Both the position numbers and the translations under genes were made by a program. A DNA stretch of 64,000 nt from Saussurea involucrata. Lineage: Eukaryota > Streptophyta > Magnoliopsida > Asterales > Asteraceae. The number at the start of each line of letters is the position of its first letter. Within the stretch, counting starts at the first letter, position 1. The notes beneath the pieces were generated by a model, which did no database searches, had not been told where the DNA came from, and saw nothing but the letters and a program-made list of their open reading frames with translations. Of this stretch, positions 45,361 through 56,100 are shown in pieces. Location of the stretch: positions 76,080,795 through 76,144,794 of the forward strand of contig CM066327.1 of NCBI GenBank assembly GCA_033807775.1, in the 5' to 3' direction.

Positions 45361-47044
45361 ATGTATTATATACATGTGTAACTATGTGTGTATGTATATA
45401 TGTATAATGGCTATGCAATGGTAAAATTGGGATGGAAGACGACAATATTGATTATTTGACCAAATTAGAAAACAACTAATGGACCAAGTCTTACGAACTC
45501 GTTCTAGATTTGATTGATAGTTGAGCAATTATTTATTTAAAACAATAGGATACTTAGAAGCGTTATGATTATGTGTAGGATCGGGAGCTACCAAGTAGCG
45601 GCTAAATCAACACTAATTGAGGTGAGTTTGGTGTGACTTTTTAATTGGGATACACACAAGTATGTAAGTATGTTCTCTATGTGATTACGGTTACTTTTTT
45701 TAGCATGCTATATATTTGTTATAAATGAAGTGCATGCTAGTATGTTGGATGATGTGTGAAAGGACGAATATATGAACATGCTACATTTATGGACCGATAT
45801 AAAATGCTTCATTTTCTTATACAAATATGTTAGCATGTTTAACACTATTGGAAGTTTGGTGACAGAAACTGTTTTTGAGCATGCCATTTATTTAAATATT
45901 AAATGTAAAGCATGCTATGTACTAGTTGTGTATTAAACGACGGAATTGGAATGAGGAGACGTGGCTAGAAGTGTGTGGCTCATTACCGGGACGCCGATAT
46001 TGGACGGCGGGAAACCGTAAACGATGACGATAGTCAATACATGTGCTGGAAGGGGAACCTCTGGGACTGGACTATGGGACGAAAGTTAAGACATATGCTT
46101 GAGGACACCTATGTGCTTGATTTAAGATGGACGAAATGACGGAGCCCCATAATGCCAAGTGGACGTAAATCTCAAATGTGATGGCAAGCTGTAATGTTTA
46201 GTAATTGCAAGATGTGTTCTTAAAATGCATGATATATTGTGACAAAATTATGAAATGACTACTTGTATCTAATTAATGTGTTGTCATTTATAATTTCCAT
46301 TCATAAATTTGTAAACGTTATTACTATTTACCCTCTTTGGTTGATTTATATTTCTTTGACTATATAAATGTTTATTCTCACTAGGCGTAAAGTCTAACAC
46401 TTTTTTAAAAAAAGACATGTATATCAGGTTCCGTCAACAACGAAGTTCACAAGGTTTGAGGGACGAGCGTTTGGCCGGCAACGTCAACTTTTGGAGATAA
46501 ACATTTTGGGTATTTGACGTACAGAACATAATAGATACTTTTGAGAGATTATGGCGACAACTGTTTTAATTTGCACACAAATAGTTTAGATTAATGTGTT
46601 GTCATATATAATTTCCATTCATAAATTTGTAAACGTTATTACTATTTACCCTCTTTGGTTGATTTTCTAAGTCATAAAAACCAACTTATATTGTGGACTT
46701 TCCCTACTCTGACTGACATGAATATATTAGACATAGACAATTTGTGTTAAAATGAAATCCAAATCATATTTTGGGGAACGTAAGCTCGATCAACTTGCGT
46801 GTCCATGACAAAAATCTTTTAAACAAAAGCAAGTTTTATAAATTAAGAAAAATAATTTGCTTATAATACGCTTACTGTTTTGTTTATAAAATCATAATGT
46901 GCTTGTTCCCTTAGTTGCATAGTACATTAAACTAACTTCTATCAAATACATAACACGTTTCCTAAAACCAAGTTTTAAAACTAGGTTTCATAGAAAAAGA
47001 TCCACAATAAGATACATTAAATTGTGATACAATATGTTTATTAC
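45361..47044. other. degraded repeat DNA without genes
   Basis: AT-rich, no coding region seen. The text around 45570-46450 (GATCGGGAGCTACCAAG, TTTATTCTCACTAGGCG, CAGGTTCCGTCAACAACG) resembles worn gypsy LTR ends. A 76-base segment occurs twice with one mismatch, at 46272-46347 and 46590-46665 (ATTAATGTGTTGTCAT...CTTTGGTTGATTT). Confidence 0.5.
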
Positions 47045-47086
47045 AAACACACACACACACATACACACACACACACATATATATAC
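47045..47086 (+). repeat. (CA)n/(TA)n microsatellite
   Basis: About 15 CA units with one interruption (CATACA) followed by a short TA run. Confidence 0.95.
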
Positions 47087-47220
47087 TTTAAAGTACAATG
47101 CCCTAATAAAAAACAAATTGAAAGGACATTGCTATAATAAGAAAAAATGAAAGTACAATGCTATAATAAAGAAATAAATGAAAGTAGGTTGCTATTTTGC
47201 GCATTTTGCCCAAATAAAAT
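47087..47220. mobile_element. solo fragment of the MULE terminal repeat
   Basis: AAAGTACAATGC...GAAAGTAGGTTGCTATTTT and GCGCATTTTGCCC match the right terminal repeat of the MULE at 47415-48346, in the same orientation as its right end. The remainder of that copy is missing; it starts at the microsatellite. Confidence 0.7.
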
Positions 47221-47414
47221 TATTTAAATTTTAAATTAAGATAGCAGAAATCAAGCAAAAAATAAAGGAATAACATTTTATTTCGTTAAAATACCATCTT
47301 ATTGTCAAGGAATGTTTAAATCTTTTATTTGTAAAATTCATTGGATTTTGAAGATGAATTCCTAAGAAAAAAATAACTAACCAAACAAAAGGAAATAAAA
47401 TTTAATAAAATTAA

Positions 47415-48346
47415 GGGCAAAATGCGCAAAATAGCAACATACTTTCATTTATTTCTTTATTATAGCATTGTACTTTCATTTTTTCTTATTACATCAATGT
47501 ACTTTCAATTTTTTTTATTAGAGCATTGTACTTTTAAAGAATTTACCTATTATTGCATTGGGTAACCTTTTAATATAAATTTACCCACTATACCAGGTTT
47601 TCATGCCACCTCATTGTCCACATAGGCTGTCCACGTGTACTATATTGTTGATGTGGCATTTCATATTACAGCATTGTACTTTCAAAATTATTTAGTTTTA
47701 ATTTTTTATTATTTAACGTAATCAAACATGTTTACCAAAATTATAATTTCGCTAGTATGGACTTGGGCTAACCGGCTAAGTTGTTCAACTAAAAATATCA
47801 CCGATTCCCCATATTCTGTCAGGAAAAATTGCTGTTAGTAGCGGGCATTCATCATGGATAAGTAGCAAAATGTCAAGAGCTCGAGTCAAAATCGAAATCA
47901 ACCCTAAATCCTATCAAAATCGACTTACATACGAGGGAGACGAACGATTGATGATGGAACCGCACAAGGGAGACGAAGGATTGAAGGTGTAGCCGCAGGA
48001 GGGAGATGAACAAGGGTTTAAAATCATGAGGAGATGAATTGAGTTTGAAATCGTGAAGTGGGTCGTGGGAGTCGTATTTTTTGAAAAAAGGGTTATTAAT
48101 GGATTTTGAAATAATTTTTTTTAAATGCCATGTAGATAGCCACATCACTTTAAAATGACACATTAGCAAAAAAAACCAGTTTTAAAGGTAACAGGTTACC
48201 CAATGCTATAATAGGTAAATTCTTGAAAGTACAATGCTTTAATAAAAAATATATTAAAAGTACATTGCTGTAATAAGAAAAAATAAAAGTACAATGCTAT
48301 AATAAGAAATAAATGAAAGTAGTTTGCTATTTCGCGCATTTTATCC
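47415..48346. mobile_element. non-autonomous Mutator-like element
   Basis: 932 bp between 9-base duplications TAAAATTAA (47406-47414, 48347-48355). Long inverted termini of about 165 bp begin GGGCAAAATGCGCAAAATAG and end CTATTTCGCGCATTTTATCC, diverged by eye from each other. A 9-base duplication with long terminal repeats is the usual pattern of MULEs. The middle has no transposase; a minus-strand frame at 47873-48169 encodes repeated SFVSLVRFHHQSFVSLV, explained by a short internal duplication of AACGATTGATGATGGA type. The tips show the repeated phrase AGTACAATGCTATAATAAGA. Confidence 0.85.
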
Positions 48347-48394
48347 TAAAATTAATTCAAAACGACATCTTAATGGTTACATCTCATTAAATCT

Positions 48395-48480
48395 GGCCCA
48401 AGATCTAAGACAAGGCCCAATTAGAGGCCCATTAAATGAAATAGGTTTTCACCTGATATAAACGAATGAACTAGGGTTAT
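48395..48480 (+). promoter_or_regulatory. ribosomal-protein-type promoter elements
   Basis: Three site II words GGCCCA (reverse of TGGGCC) at 48395-48400, 48414-48419 and 48426-48431 are followed by a telo-box-like TAGGGTTA at 48472-48479, about 100 bases before the start codon. Site II plus telo-box is the known combination in plant ribosomal protein promoters. There is no clear TATA box. Confidence 0.8.
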
Positions 48481-48578
48481 CGGAAGTGTTGAAGGCCGCA
48501 CTAACAGCAGACGACAGCCGCAGTTTCGCCGTACAATTCTACCGGAGATTTTCATCTCCTGCACCCCACGCCGCAACC

Positions 48579-50768
48579 ATGGTGCAGTCCTATTTCTGCT
48601 CTGTTTGATATTTCATTGCAAATTCATATCTATGTTCAATTTCATATGAAATTTCCTTCTTTCTGATGTACTTTGTAGTTAATGGAAGCTTAAGCTTTTC
48701 CTGATGTGCGATTTATTTGAATTTGATTTTCATTTTATGGATTTGGCTATTGGATTGTTATGCTGATCTACAAGTCATTTCATTTGTGTTTAATTGTTTT
48801 TAGCCATAAAGTCTTTACTCTGATACAGTTTAAAAGTGAAGTGCAATCTTTGTTTAAATTGATTGAATCCTCCGTTTGCAGTTTCAATCTTGCAAGGAAT
48901 TAATTTTATCGAGTAAAAATGTGGTTTAGAACATATGATTGCTGCCCTAAGTTAGCATTTCACTTGCTTTAGTTCAGTTGTCATATATGTTGTGATGTTG
49001 TAATATTGGTTATATTGTTGTGATTTTGTTGCCTGTTAACACAAGTACACAACAATGGAAAAGTTATTAACATTTCTTGACCTTTTTTATTTATTGAATC
49101 CGATATCGATTTCAATATTTATTGCAGTATTGTTGCCATGGGAAATCTGAAGCTTACATGCGCATATGGGGTTATATTGTTGCATTGTTAATTTAAGATT
49201 TAAGCATTGATAACACTGTTTTATGCTGTCTTGAAGGCTAGAGGTTTGAAGAAGCATATGAAGAGGCTCAATGCCCCCAAGCATTGGATGCTTGATAAAC
49301 TTGGTGGTGCTTTTGTAAGTAGATGTCAAAACACTTATTATATGTGATTATTTCCCTATTTTCTATTTCATGATCGATAATTGTGATTTTCATTATCTCT
49401 ATATCAGGCTCCTAAGCCATCCTCGGGACCCCATAAATCCAGGGAATGCTTGCCCTTGATTCTCATACTGAGGAATAGGTTGAAGTATGCCTTGACATAC
49501 CGTGAGGTTATTTCTATTTTGATGCAAAGACATGTACTTGTGGACAACAAGGTCAGGACTGACAAAACTTACCCTGCTGGTTTCATGGGTGAGTAACTCA
49601 TTCTTGTATCTCCACTTGTTCTATATTTTGGTGGGTAATTACCAATAGTTTGTTTTGCCAAGTTTGCACATATCTGGGTATAAAGACTAGGTTTTCCATC
49701 TTGGTGTCAACCATATTTGGATAGTATATGATCCAGTTTAGCAAGGACTAAGTTGTTTGGGTTTCGAGAACTTTAGATGAGGTGTGGAGTGCTTGAAAGA
49801 TTATTTGTTAGTCTGTTTTGAGATTCACCCAATAAATAGTAGTGAAGTTTCTTAACCACAATAATATGTTTGCTATAGCTACTACTCATATGGGTGCTTA
49901 TTTTGTGGGTTTATTTCGATGATGTGGGAATTTGAGAGAGACCCAAATGTGAAATGATAATCAAAACAAATGGAGCTTTATTTTTTCATTTTTACTACAC
50001 ATATGTGTGCTTATTTTGTTGGTTATTTTGATGATTTGAGAATTCGAGAGACCCAAATGTGAAATGATAGTCAAAACACAAAGCAGATGGAGCTTTATTT
50101 TTTCATTTTAAAGATAGTGTTATTTATGTTTGGTTTTCTGTTTGACACTTGACAGATGTTGTTTCGATTCCCAAGACCAATGAAAACTTCCGTCTTCTAT
50201 ACGATACAAAGGGCAGGTTCAGGCTTCACTCTATCAGGGATGAGGAATCAAAGGTTAGTTAGTGGGTATCCTTAATGTAACAAGGACCTTAATTTTCGTT
50301 TCAAGTTGCTAACGAAAGGAACCTTCTGTTGTGCAGTTCAAGTTGTGCAAGGTTCGTTCTGTCCAATTTGGTCAGAAAGGAATTCCTTACATCAACACCT
50401 ACGATGGTCGAACCATTCGCTACCCCGACCCCCTCATCAAAGCTAACGACACCATTAAGCTTGACTTGGACACAAACAAGATTGTTGATTTCATCAAGTT
50501 TGATGTCGGGAATGTGGTGATGGTGACAGGTGGACGAAACACAGGGCGTGTTGGAATCCTTAAGAACAGGGAAAAGCATAAGGGCAGTTTTGAGACTGTT
50601 CACATCCAGGATGCTACTGGGCATGAGTTTGCTACTCGTTTGAGCAACGTTTTCACGCTTGGAAAGGGTTCAAAGCCGTGGGTGTCTCTTCCTAAGGGCA
50701 AGGGTATCAAGCTGACCATTATTGAGGAGGCTAGAAAGAGGCAGACTGCTCTAGCTGCCACTGCTTAA
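48579..50768 (+). CDS. RPS4: 40S ribosomal protein S4 (eS4)
   Basis: Five exons with GT..AG introns: 48579-48581 (ATG only), 49237-49314, 49408-49588, 50156-50253 and 50337-50768. Joined they give 263 residues, the usual length of eS4. The protein begins MARGLKKHMKRLNAPKHWML, has the S4-type RNA-binding part (LPLILILRNRLKYALTYREV, residues about 40-60), the central eS4 domain (VRSVQFGQKGIPYINTYDGR) and a KOW-type segment (VVMVTGGRNTGRVGILKNRE), and ends in a basic tail. It is a component of the small cytosolic ribosomal subunit. An intron placed right after the start ATG is a feature of plant RPS4 genes. No damage seen, and the promoter is typical (48395-48480). It is the only clearly functional host gene in the window. 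Confidence 0.95.
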
Positions 50769-51289
50769 TTCTGTTTTCCTGTGAGGGAATAACATGATCT
50801 TCTGTCGCTGTGTGGAGGTTGGTCATGTTTAAACCGTAATGTCATAGTTATTTGTTTTAGAGGAGTTATGTTTTGGTTTTTGGGTACAATTTTGAAACTT
50901 CAATTTGCTGCTGAGACATGCTAAATGCTTTTTGAATCTGTTAAAAAGACCATTTGGGATCTAGTTTTTTAAAACAATTTATGAAAGTGAGATTATTATC
51001 TATGATCTATATTCAGGTTAAGTTTATTGAATACTATTCTACACAGGTTACTTGCCCTTTCTCAAAAAATTTAATGGAAACAGTTGCTCTACTATTTCTA
51101 CTATTTTAAGGTTGATCACACCCTTGCAACACATTGCTTTTGAGCATGATATCCTAAACATATGTTGTCTTTTATTGGGTGACTAAACACTTGGGTCTGT
51201 GTTCTGAGTCTATTTTCACCAAGGAGGAAATGGAAGAAAAAGAAAGTAAAGTAATTTAGCGGAATTTAAGGGAATCTGATGAAATTAGA
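50769..51289. other. 3' flank of RPS4
   Basis: Contains the 3' untranslated region of RPS4 (TAA at 50766-50768). No perfect AATAAA was picked out near the stop; plant signals are loose. No further gene seen. Confidence 0.5.
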
Positions 51290-51292
51290 CTA

Positions 51293-51510
51293 AGGGGGCG
51301 TTTGGTTCGTAGAATGTTTTTGGATGGAATGGAATCTGTCAAAGGAATTTGACTTTGAAGGAATTGGGTTGTTGTTAGGTTTGACCAGCTGTTTGGTTGA
51401 CAAAAATGGAATGAAATCTGTTAAAGGAATTGTAATCTGTCTGTTTGGTTCACAGAATGTAGCTTTGGAATTGGAATGAAATTTGGGTAAATGACCAAAA
51501 TACCCTTTTG
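51293..51510. mobile_element. MITE-like fragment
   Basis: Starts TAA/GGGGGCGTTTGGTTCG, as do the ends of many PIF/Harbinger- or hAT-related MITEs, and contains repeated GGAATGGAATCTGT/GGAATGAAATCTGT and GTTTGGTT(G/C)AC phrases. The matching right terminus is not visible, so it is truncated or strongly diverged. Confidence 0.5.
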
Positions 51511-51647
51511 TTAATTTTAATTTTTTTAAACAAAAAATGCTTTAATAAAGTAGTCATTAAATATGGATTTGTGGGTAAAAAGATATGTTATGTTCTAGAT
51601 TCTTTTAATAGATAAACAAACAGACATTCCTTACTCATTTTCATGTT

Positions 51648-51878
51648 GCTCCAATTCATCATCACTCCTTCTTCAACAGATTCTTCCTTTCTCCAAAACC
51701 CAAAACCCTCTCAAGTCTTTCTGCACTTTCTTCACCCGAATCTATTGTAACATCTCACTTCTCTTCCGCATCCACCATAATACCCTCTTATTCTTCTTCT
51801 TCTCCTAAAACCCTTCAAGAAATCTCACTTCCAGAAGAAACTCCCTTACGGATTGCTCGAGAAAACCCACTTTTCTAA
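51648..51878 (+). pseudogene. possible pseudo-exon with transit-peptide-like composition
   Basis: A 76-codon open frame reads APIHHHSFFNRFFLSPKPK, then a Ser/Thr/Leu-rich stretch (SSLSALSSPES...SYSSSSPKTLQEI) and LPEETPLRIAREN before TAA. ATG (51643) lies just upstream but in another frame. A Ser-rich, acid-poor start is typical of organelle-targeting peptides; no known family recognised. It may be the broken first exon of a gene cut off by the copia element to its right. Confidence 0.3.
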
Positions 51879-51955
51879 TTCTTCTTCTCTTGCAGGACGC
51901 CATCTCAAATCCACCATTAATTCCGATTTCTAGTTCTGGTACGTGAAATAGGAAA

Positions 51956-52110
51956 ATGAACTTCGATTTCTGTGTGTTTCGATTTCTCCATGGTTGCTAC
52001 TGCTTCGATTTGTTTTTTGTATGTTGCTACTGCTTCGATTTCTACTGGTTCGATTTCTGTTCGATTTCTGTCTAGGTTAGATGTTGTTGGTTCCCGGTTT
52101 TGTTTAAACA
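51956..52110 (+). repeat. short tandem TCGATTTCTG/TTGCTACTGC words
   Basis: CTTCGATTTCTG and GTTGCTACTGCTTCGATTT recur several times over about 120 bases. No gene content. Confidence 0.6.
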
Positions 52111-52143
52111 AGATTATCAGATCTACTAGTTCAAGTTTGAGTT

Positions 52144-52938
52144 TGATGCGGAAGCGTATTTGAAGAACTAACAGATATGTTTGATAGATTTAGAACATAA
52201 TATAAATAAACAGTGAACAAGAAATAATATCTCAAAGTTTACTGAATATATATTAAGAACAGATTCAAGAACAGTGAGTAAGCAAAGCTTTTTAAAACAG
52301 ATATGACTCTCAAAGTGTTTAAAGCTTGTGATGTTTTTCTCTCTTGAATTCTTGTTTCGATTGTTCGATTGATCGATCGATGGATAGATAGATAGATAGG
52401 AAGAACTCAACATGAGTCTTCCTTATATACTACTCTAAAGGGACTATAAAGCATATGCTACTATTCACAAAGGACGGTATGAATAGTTGGACGGATGGCA
52501 TGAACAGTTGGACGTGCTGTATTGCATTTAATGCAGCAGACGTCTATTATGTACTAAGCCCTATTGAATCCAACCAGAGTTTGACACGTTGCAGTTGGAC
52601 AGGGCATGCTACCATGCAAGTTGATGAACATGTCCTGTAACAGTAGCAAGATATTATAAATATCTTTTAAGTCTTTGTTGAAGACCGCAGAGGCTCTGTG
52701 AAGTGCCACAGAGGTTCTGCGGTTTGGTCCTTAGAAGAGCAGTATTCACCGGATTCCGAGTCTTTGGTCTTGTTTGCGCGTGTGACAGAGCTTCTGTAGG
52801 GCGCCTCTTTAGCTTCTGTAGCTTCTTGACCTTGATCTCTCGGTAAGTTCGGCAGAGCCTCTGTAAGAGGCTTTCTTCACTTAGCCTATTTTTCACTACT
52901 TCTAAATACTTCTATGATTAGGAAGATTGAAGCTAACA
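52144..52938 (-). mobile_element. copia (SIRE-type) 3' LTR
   Basis: On minus the LTR starts TGTTAGCTTCAATCTTCC directly after the polypurine tract CTTAGGGGGAGAT and ends in CGCTTCCGCATCA (52144) or CGCTTCCGCA (52147); about 790 bp. The partner LTR is outside the window, so the left end and target duplication are not confirmed. It contains four palindromic CAGA/TCTG dyads (52687-52865), two of which build a larger hairpin. Confidence 0.75.
52685..52722. other. LTR hairpin built from two CAGA/TCTG dyads
   Basis: CCGCAGAGGCTCTGTG, loop AAGTGC, CACAGAGGTTCTGCGG: 16 pairs with two mismatches. Each arm is itself a dyad of the motif RCAGARSYTCTGTR. Confidence 0.75.
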
Positions 52939-53124
52939 ATCTCCCCCTAAGTAGTGAAAAATAAAAAAATTAACTTGAGTTTAGTTAGGCTAAGTTAGAT
53001 AAGACAGAGGTTAAACAATACCTCGAAAGTTCTTTCATTCAGAAATATGCCAGAGGCATTTTACATTTGAGTACAACGAAAGATAAACTTTTGACTTGGT
53101 TTGCAGAGATTTGAGGTTTGAGAA

Positions 53125-56100
53125 TCAGATTTTGGCATCTTTGAAATCGTTGTAGCTTCTGTTGTCTCTTCCGATTCTTCTGATCTCTTTGTAGAAACTG
53201 ATGCAGAGTTCTCTTAGGCGAATTGTAGCATCAATCTCTCTGATGAAAGTATCTGCAGCATCTCTATCCATTTTCTCTGTACCTCTGTATTTTACAAGGC
53301 TTGCTCTGAATTTGTTCAGAGTACTAGTTGCGTACTTCTGACAATCCATGCACACAAATAGTTTGATTTCGCCTTGTGGGTTTTGAAATACTAACCCGAA
53401 TCTTGGTTATGTAATGATAGAGTTGGGCACGGCGTTGGGTGGGCAGCGATCTTCTGGTGGTCGTAAATTTAGATGTTTGAGACCAATATCCTTTCCCAGT
53501 TGAAAATCTATCATACTGAAGATCAGAAGCTTTTCCCTCATTGCTTTTCTTAATACTTGATAGACTCTGGTGTTTGCCTCTGTGTTGTAGTTGTCCTTTG
53601 TCCATTGCAGAAGGTCAGGTAGATCATAAGGATTGATATTTCTTAGGTCAGCATCAGCGAAGGTGGTTTCTGAATTGTCTTCTCTTCTGACTTTGTAAAG
53701 ATTGTACCTGACCCTTGGATAGGTTCTTGTAAAGGAGAACTTGCAGAAGATTACCTTTTTGATCTTGTGGATTGAGAAGACATCTGCTTTGGTTCTTGGC
53801 TTTGTCTTTGTGAAGATGTTCTCAAATTCTTCTCTGATCCTTGAATCTGTCACATGATCTGTTGGATGATTGGTCTGAAAGGTTTGTTTATAGAGGTATT
53901 TGTATACCACTTCTTCCATCTCTTCATGTGTTGGACTAGGTTGTGGTACTTGTCATCTGAGACTCTCCATCTGTTGAACAACTTCTGCAGCTCTACCTGT
54001 TAGTGGAATGTTTGACAGAGGCTTCAATCCATATGCCCAGTCAACTTCTTCAGGCTTTGGAGTTTGGAAGGCATCAAAGGCGCTCTTCATCAATTTCTCT
54101 GTAGGCTTGGGCAATGATTTCTTTTTCTTGGGCTCTTCTGTCAGTATTGCTTTGCCCTTGTCTTTGGCTTTTGGAGGTGCAGAACCTGTTTCTTCTGTAG
54201 GTTTGGAGGTTGGTGCTTCTGTTGGCTTGATGGTTGCCTCTGTAGGTTTTGACACTTGTGTTTTAGAGGACTTTTGTGGCGATGGTTCTGTTGGCTTGAG
54301 TTGCTCTGTAACCTCTGTTGGAGGTTCTTTGGTGACTTCTTCTATGAGCTCTATTTCTGTTGGTGAAGATTGGACATCAAATCTTCTTGCCATTTTGAAA
54401 GCTAATGTGAACCTGTGCCTTTCTTCTTCTCTCTGCGACATTCGATCAGTCATTGTATTGTGCATCTTTCTCAGAATAGAAAAAGCAGAGGTCGCAGAGG
54501 TCGCTGCTCTTTTTGGTTTGGTGGCAATCGACTTTCTTCTTGGTATGGTTTGGGGTTTTTCTGTTTATTTTGTTGAAGGACTCTTTTCCAAGTTGATTAC
54601 CACAGGGGTGGTTGTTGCCTCTGTGGTATGCTGATCAGCTTCTGGAATATTGGTTTCTTCAGGACTTGATTCCACAGAGATGGGTGTTGTCTCTGTGGTC
54701 TGTTGATTTTGTTGTTGATCTTGGGTTTGTTCTGGAGGGGCTTGACTGATTGGTTCTGCTGCGATTGGTGGAGCTTGTATTCCTCTGGTCGTAGCTTTCT
54801 CCCTTATATTCTCCCCCTCAGGATTATCTGATGGACCAGGATGGTCATCATCAGAATCATCCTGACTTTTATCAGAAGTACCCTCTGCTCTGCAGGAAGC
54901 TTTGGGTTTCTTTGATAGTTTTGCTCCTGCGGCCATCAACTTCGCACATACATCATCACAGAGGCCGAAAAGAATTGCAAGCTCTGCTTCTGTGTTGAAG
55001 CGCATTCTGCCGACACTTTTTCTGAACTCTTTGACGTAGTTGGCATTTGCAGTAGTGAAGGAGACAATGACTTCAGTGACCTGGTTTATGACATTTTGGC
55101 CGAGCTCTGTTAGCTGTGCTCTGGTGATGTAGTCTTTAGGCTGCATCAGTATTGTGTTGCGCATTGCTTCTGCTTGAACGTTTTGCAGAGCCTTCTGTAA
55201 ATCTGCGGGTGTGATGCTCTGTGATTTGTTGGATTGCTTGTTCATTTGTTCAAGGAAATGTTTTACTGATTCCTTGAATGCAGAAGTTGCGGTAATTCCA
55301 AAATCTTTAGCAGCAGAAGTGGCTGTAGTTGTTGCAGTTGTTTGCGCAGAAGATTTCATCTCTGTGATGGCTGTTTTCACCTCTGTGGACAGATTGTCCA
55401 TTTTGGTGTTCAGATTCAACATGGCCGTTGATGTTTTCTCTGCAAAAGATGTGAAAGAGCTTTGCAACTCTTTCATGGTTTGGTTCACAGAGGTGACAAG
55501 GGTTTGGAACTCATCCCTTGATACTTGTGTCCCTGGTGTAACCTCTGGAGGAACACATTCGTCTCCAGAGTGAGTCCCTGCTCCTGGGACACCTTCGTTC
55601 ACCCTTGTTTGTACGTTGGGGGTGGAAGGATTTCCATCTGATCTTCGAGCAGAAGCATCTAGTGCTTCAGACTCTACAGAAGTTCTGTGAACGACATTGT
55701 CTAGATCCACTCCAGAGGTGGGTACTAGATTATCCTTCTGTTGACTCAGAGACTTGTCTAGAGTCTCTTCGTCGTTGTGCTCACTACTTCTCTCTGAAAG
55801 AAGGGTTGGCCCTAGTTGTGTGCGTGTGGCAGAAGAAACGAATTCCTCTGTAGGGTGTTCTGTTGTGATCTGGGGCGATTGATCACGAACTATAGGTGAG
55901 TCTCTCTGAGGAGACTCCCTAGGAATGGATTCCCCGGTTTCTGTGGGCGCAGAAGTCGAAAGAGTGACTTCTGGCTGGATGGGTTGGGTTTGGATCGAGC
56001 TGTGCTGCTCTATTTCAATAACTCCTTCTGCAGCTAGACCTGCGGAGTTAGATGTGTGGGTTGCACTGGGAGGGGGTGAGGGATGTGTGCCTTCTTCATC

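Noticed and set aside
47873..48169. 98-codon frame inside the MULE
   Set aside because: Not transposase-like; repeated peptide arises from a duplicated short DNA segment.
54008..54634. 208-codon plus-strand frame opposite the copia third ORF
   Set aside because: It is the complement of a Thr/Pro/Glu-rich coding stretch on minus and has no features of its own.
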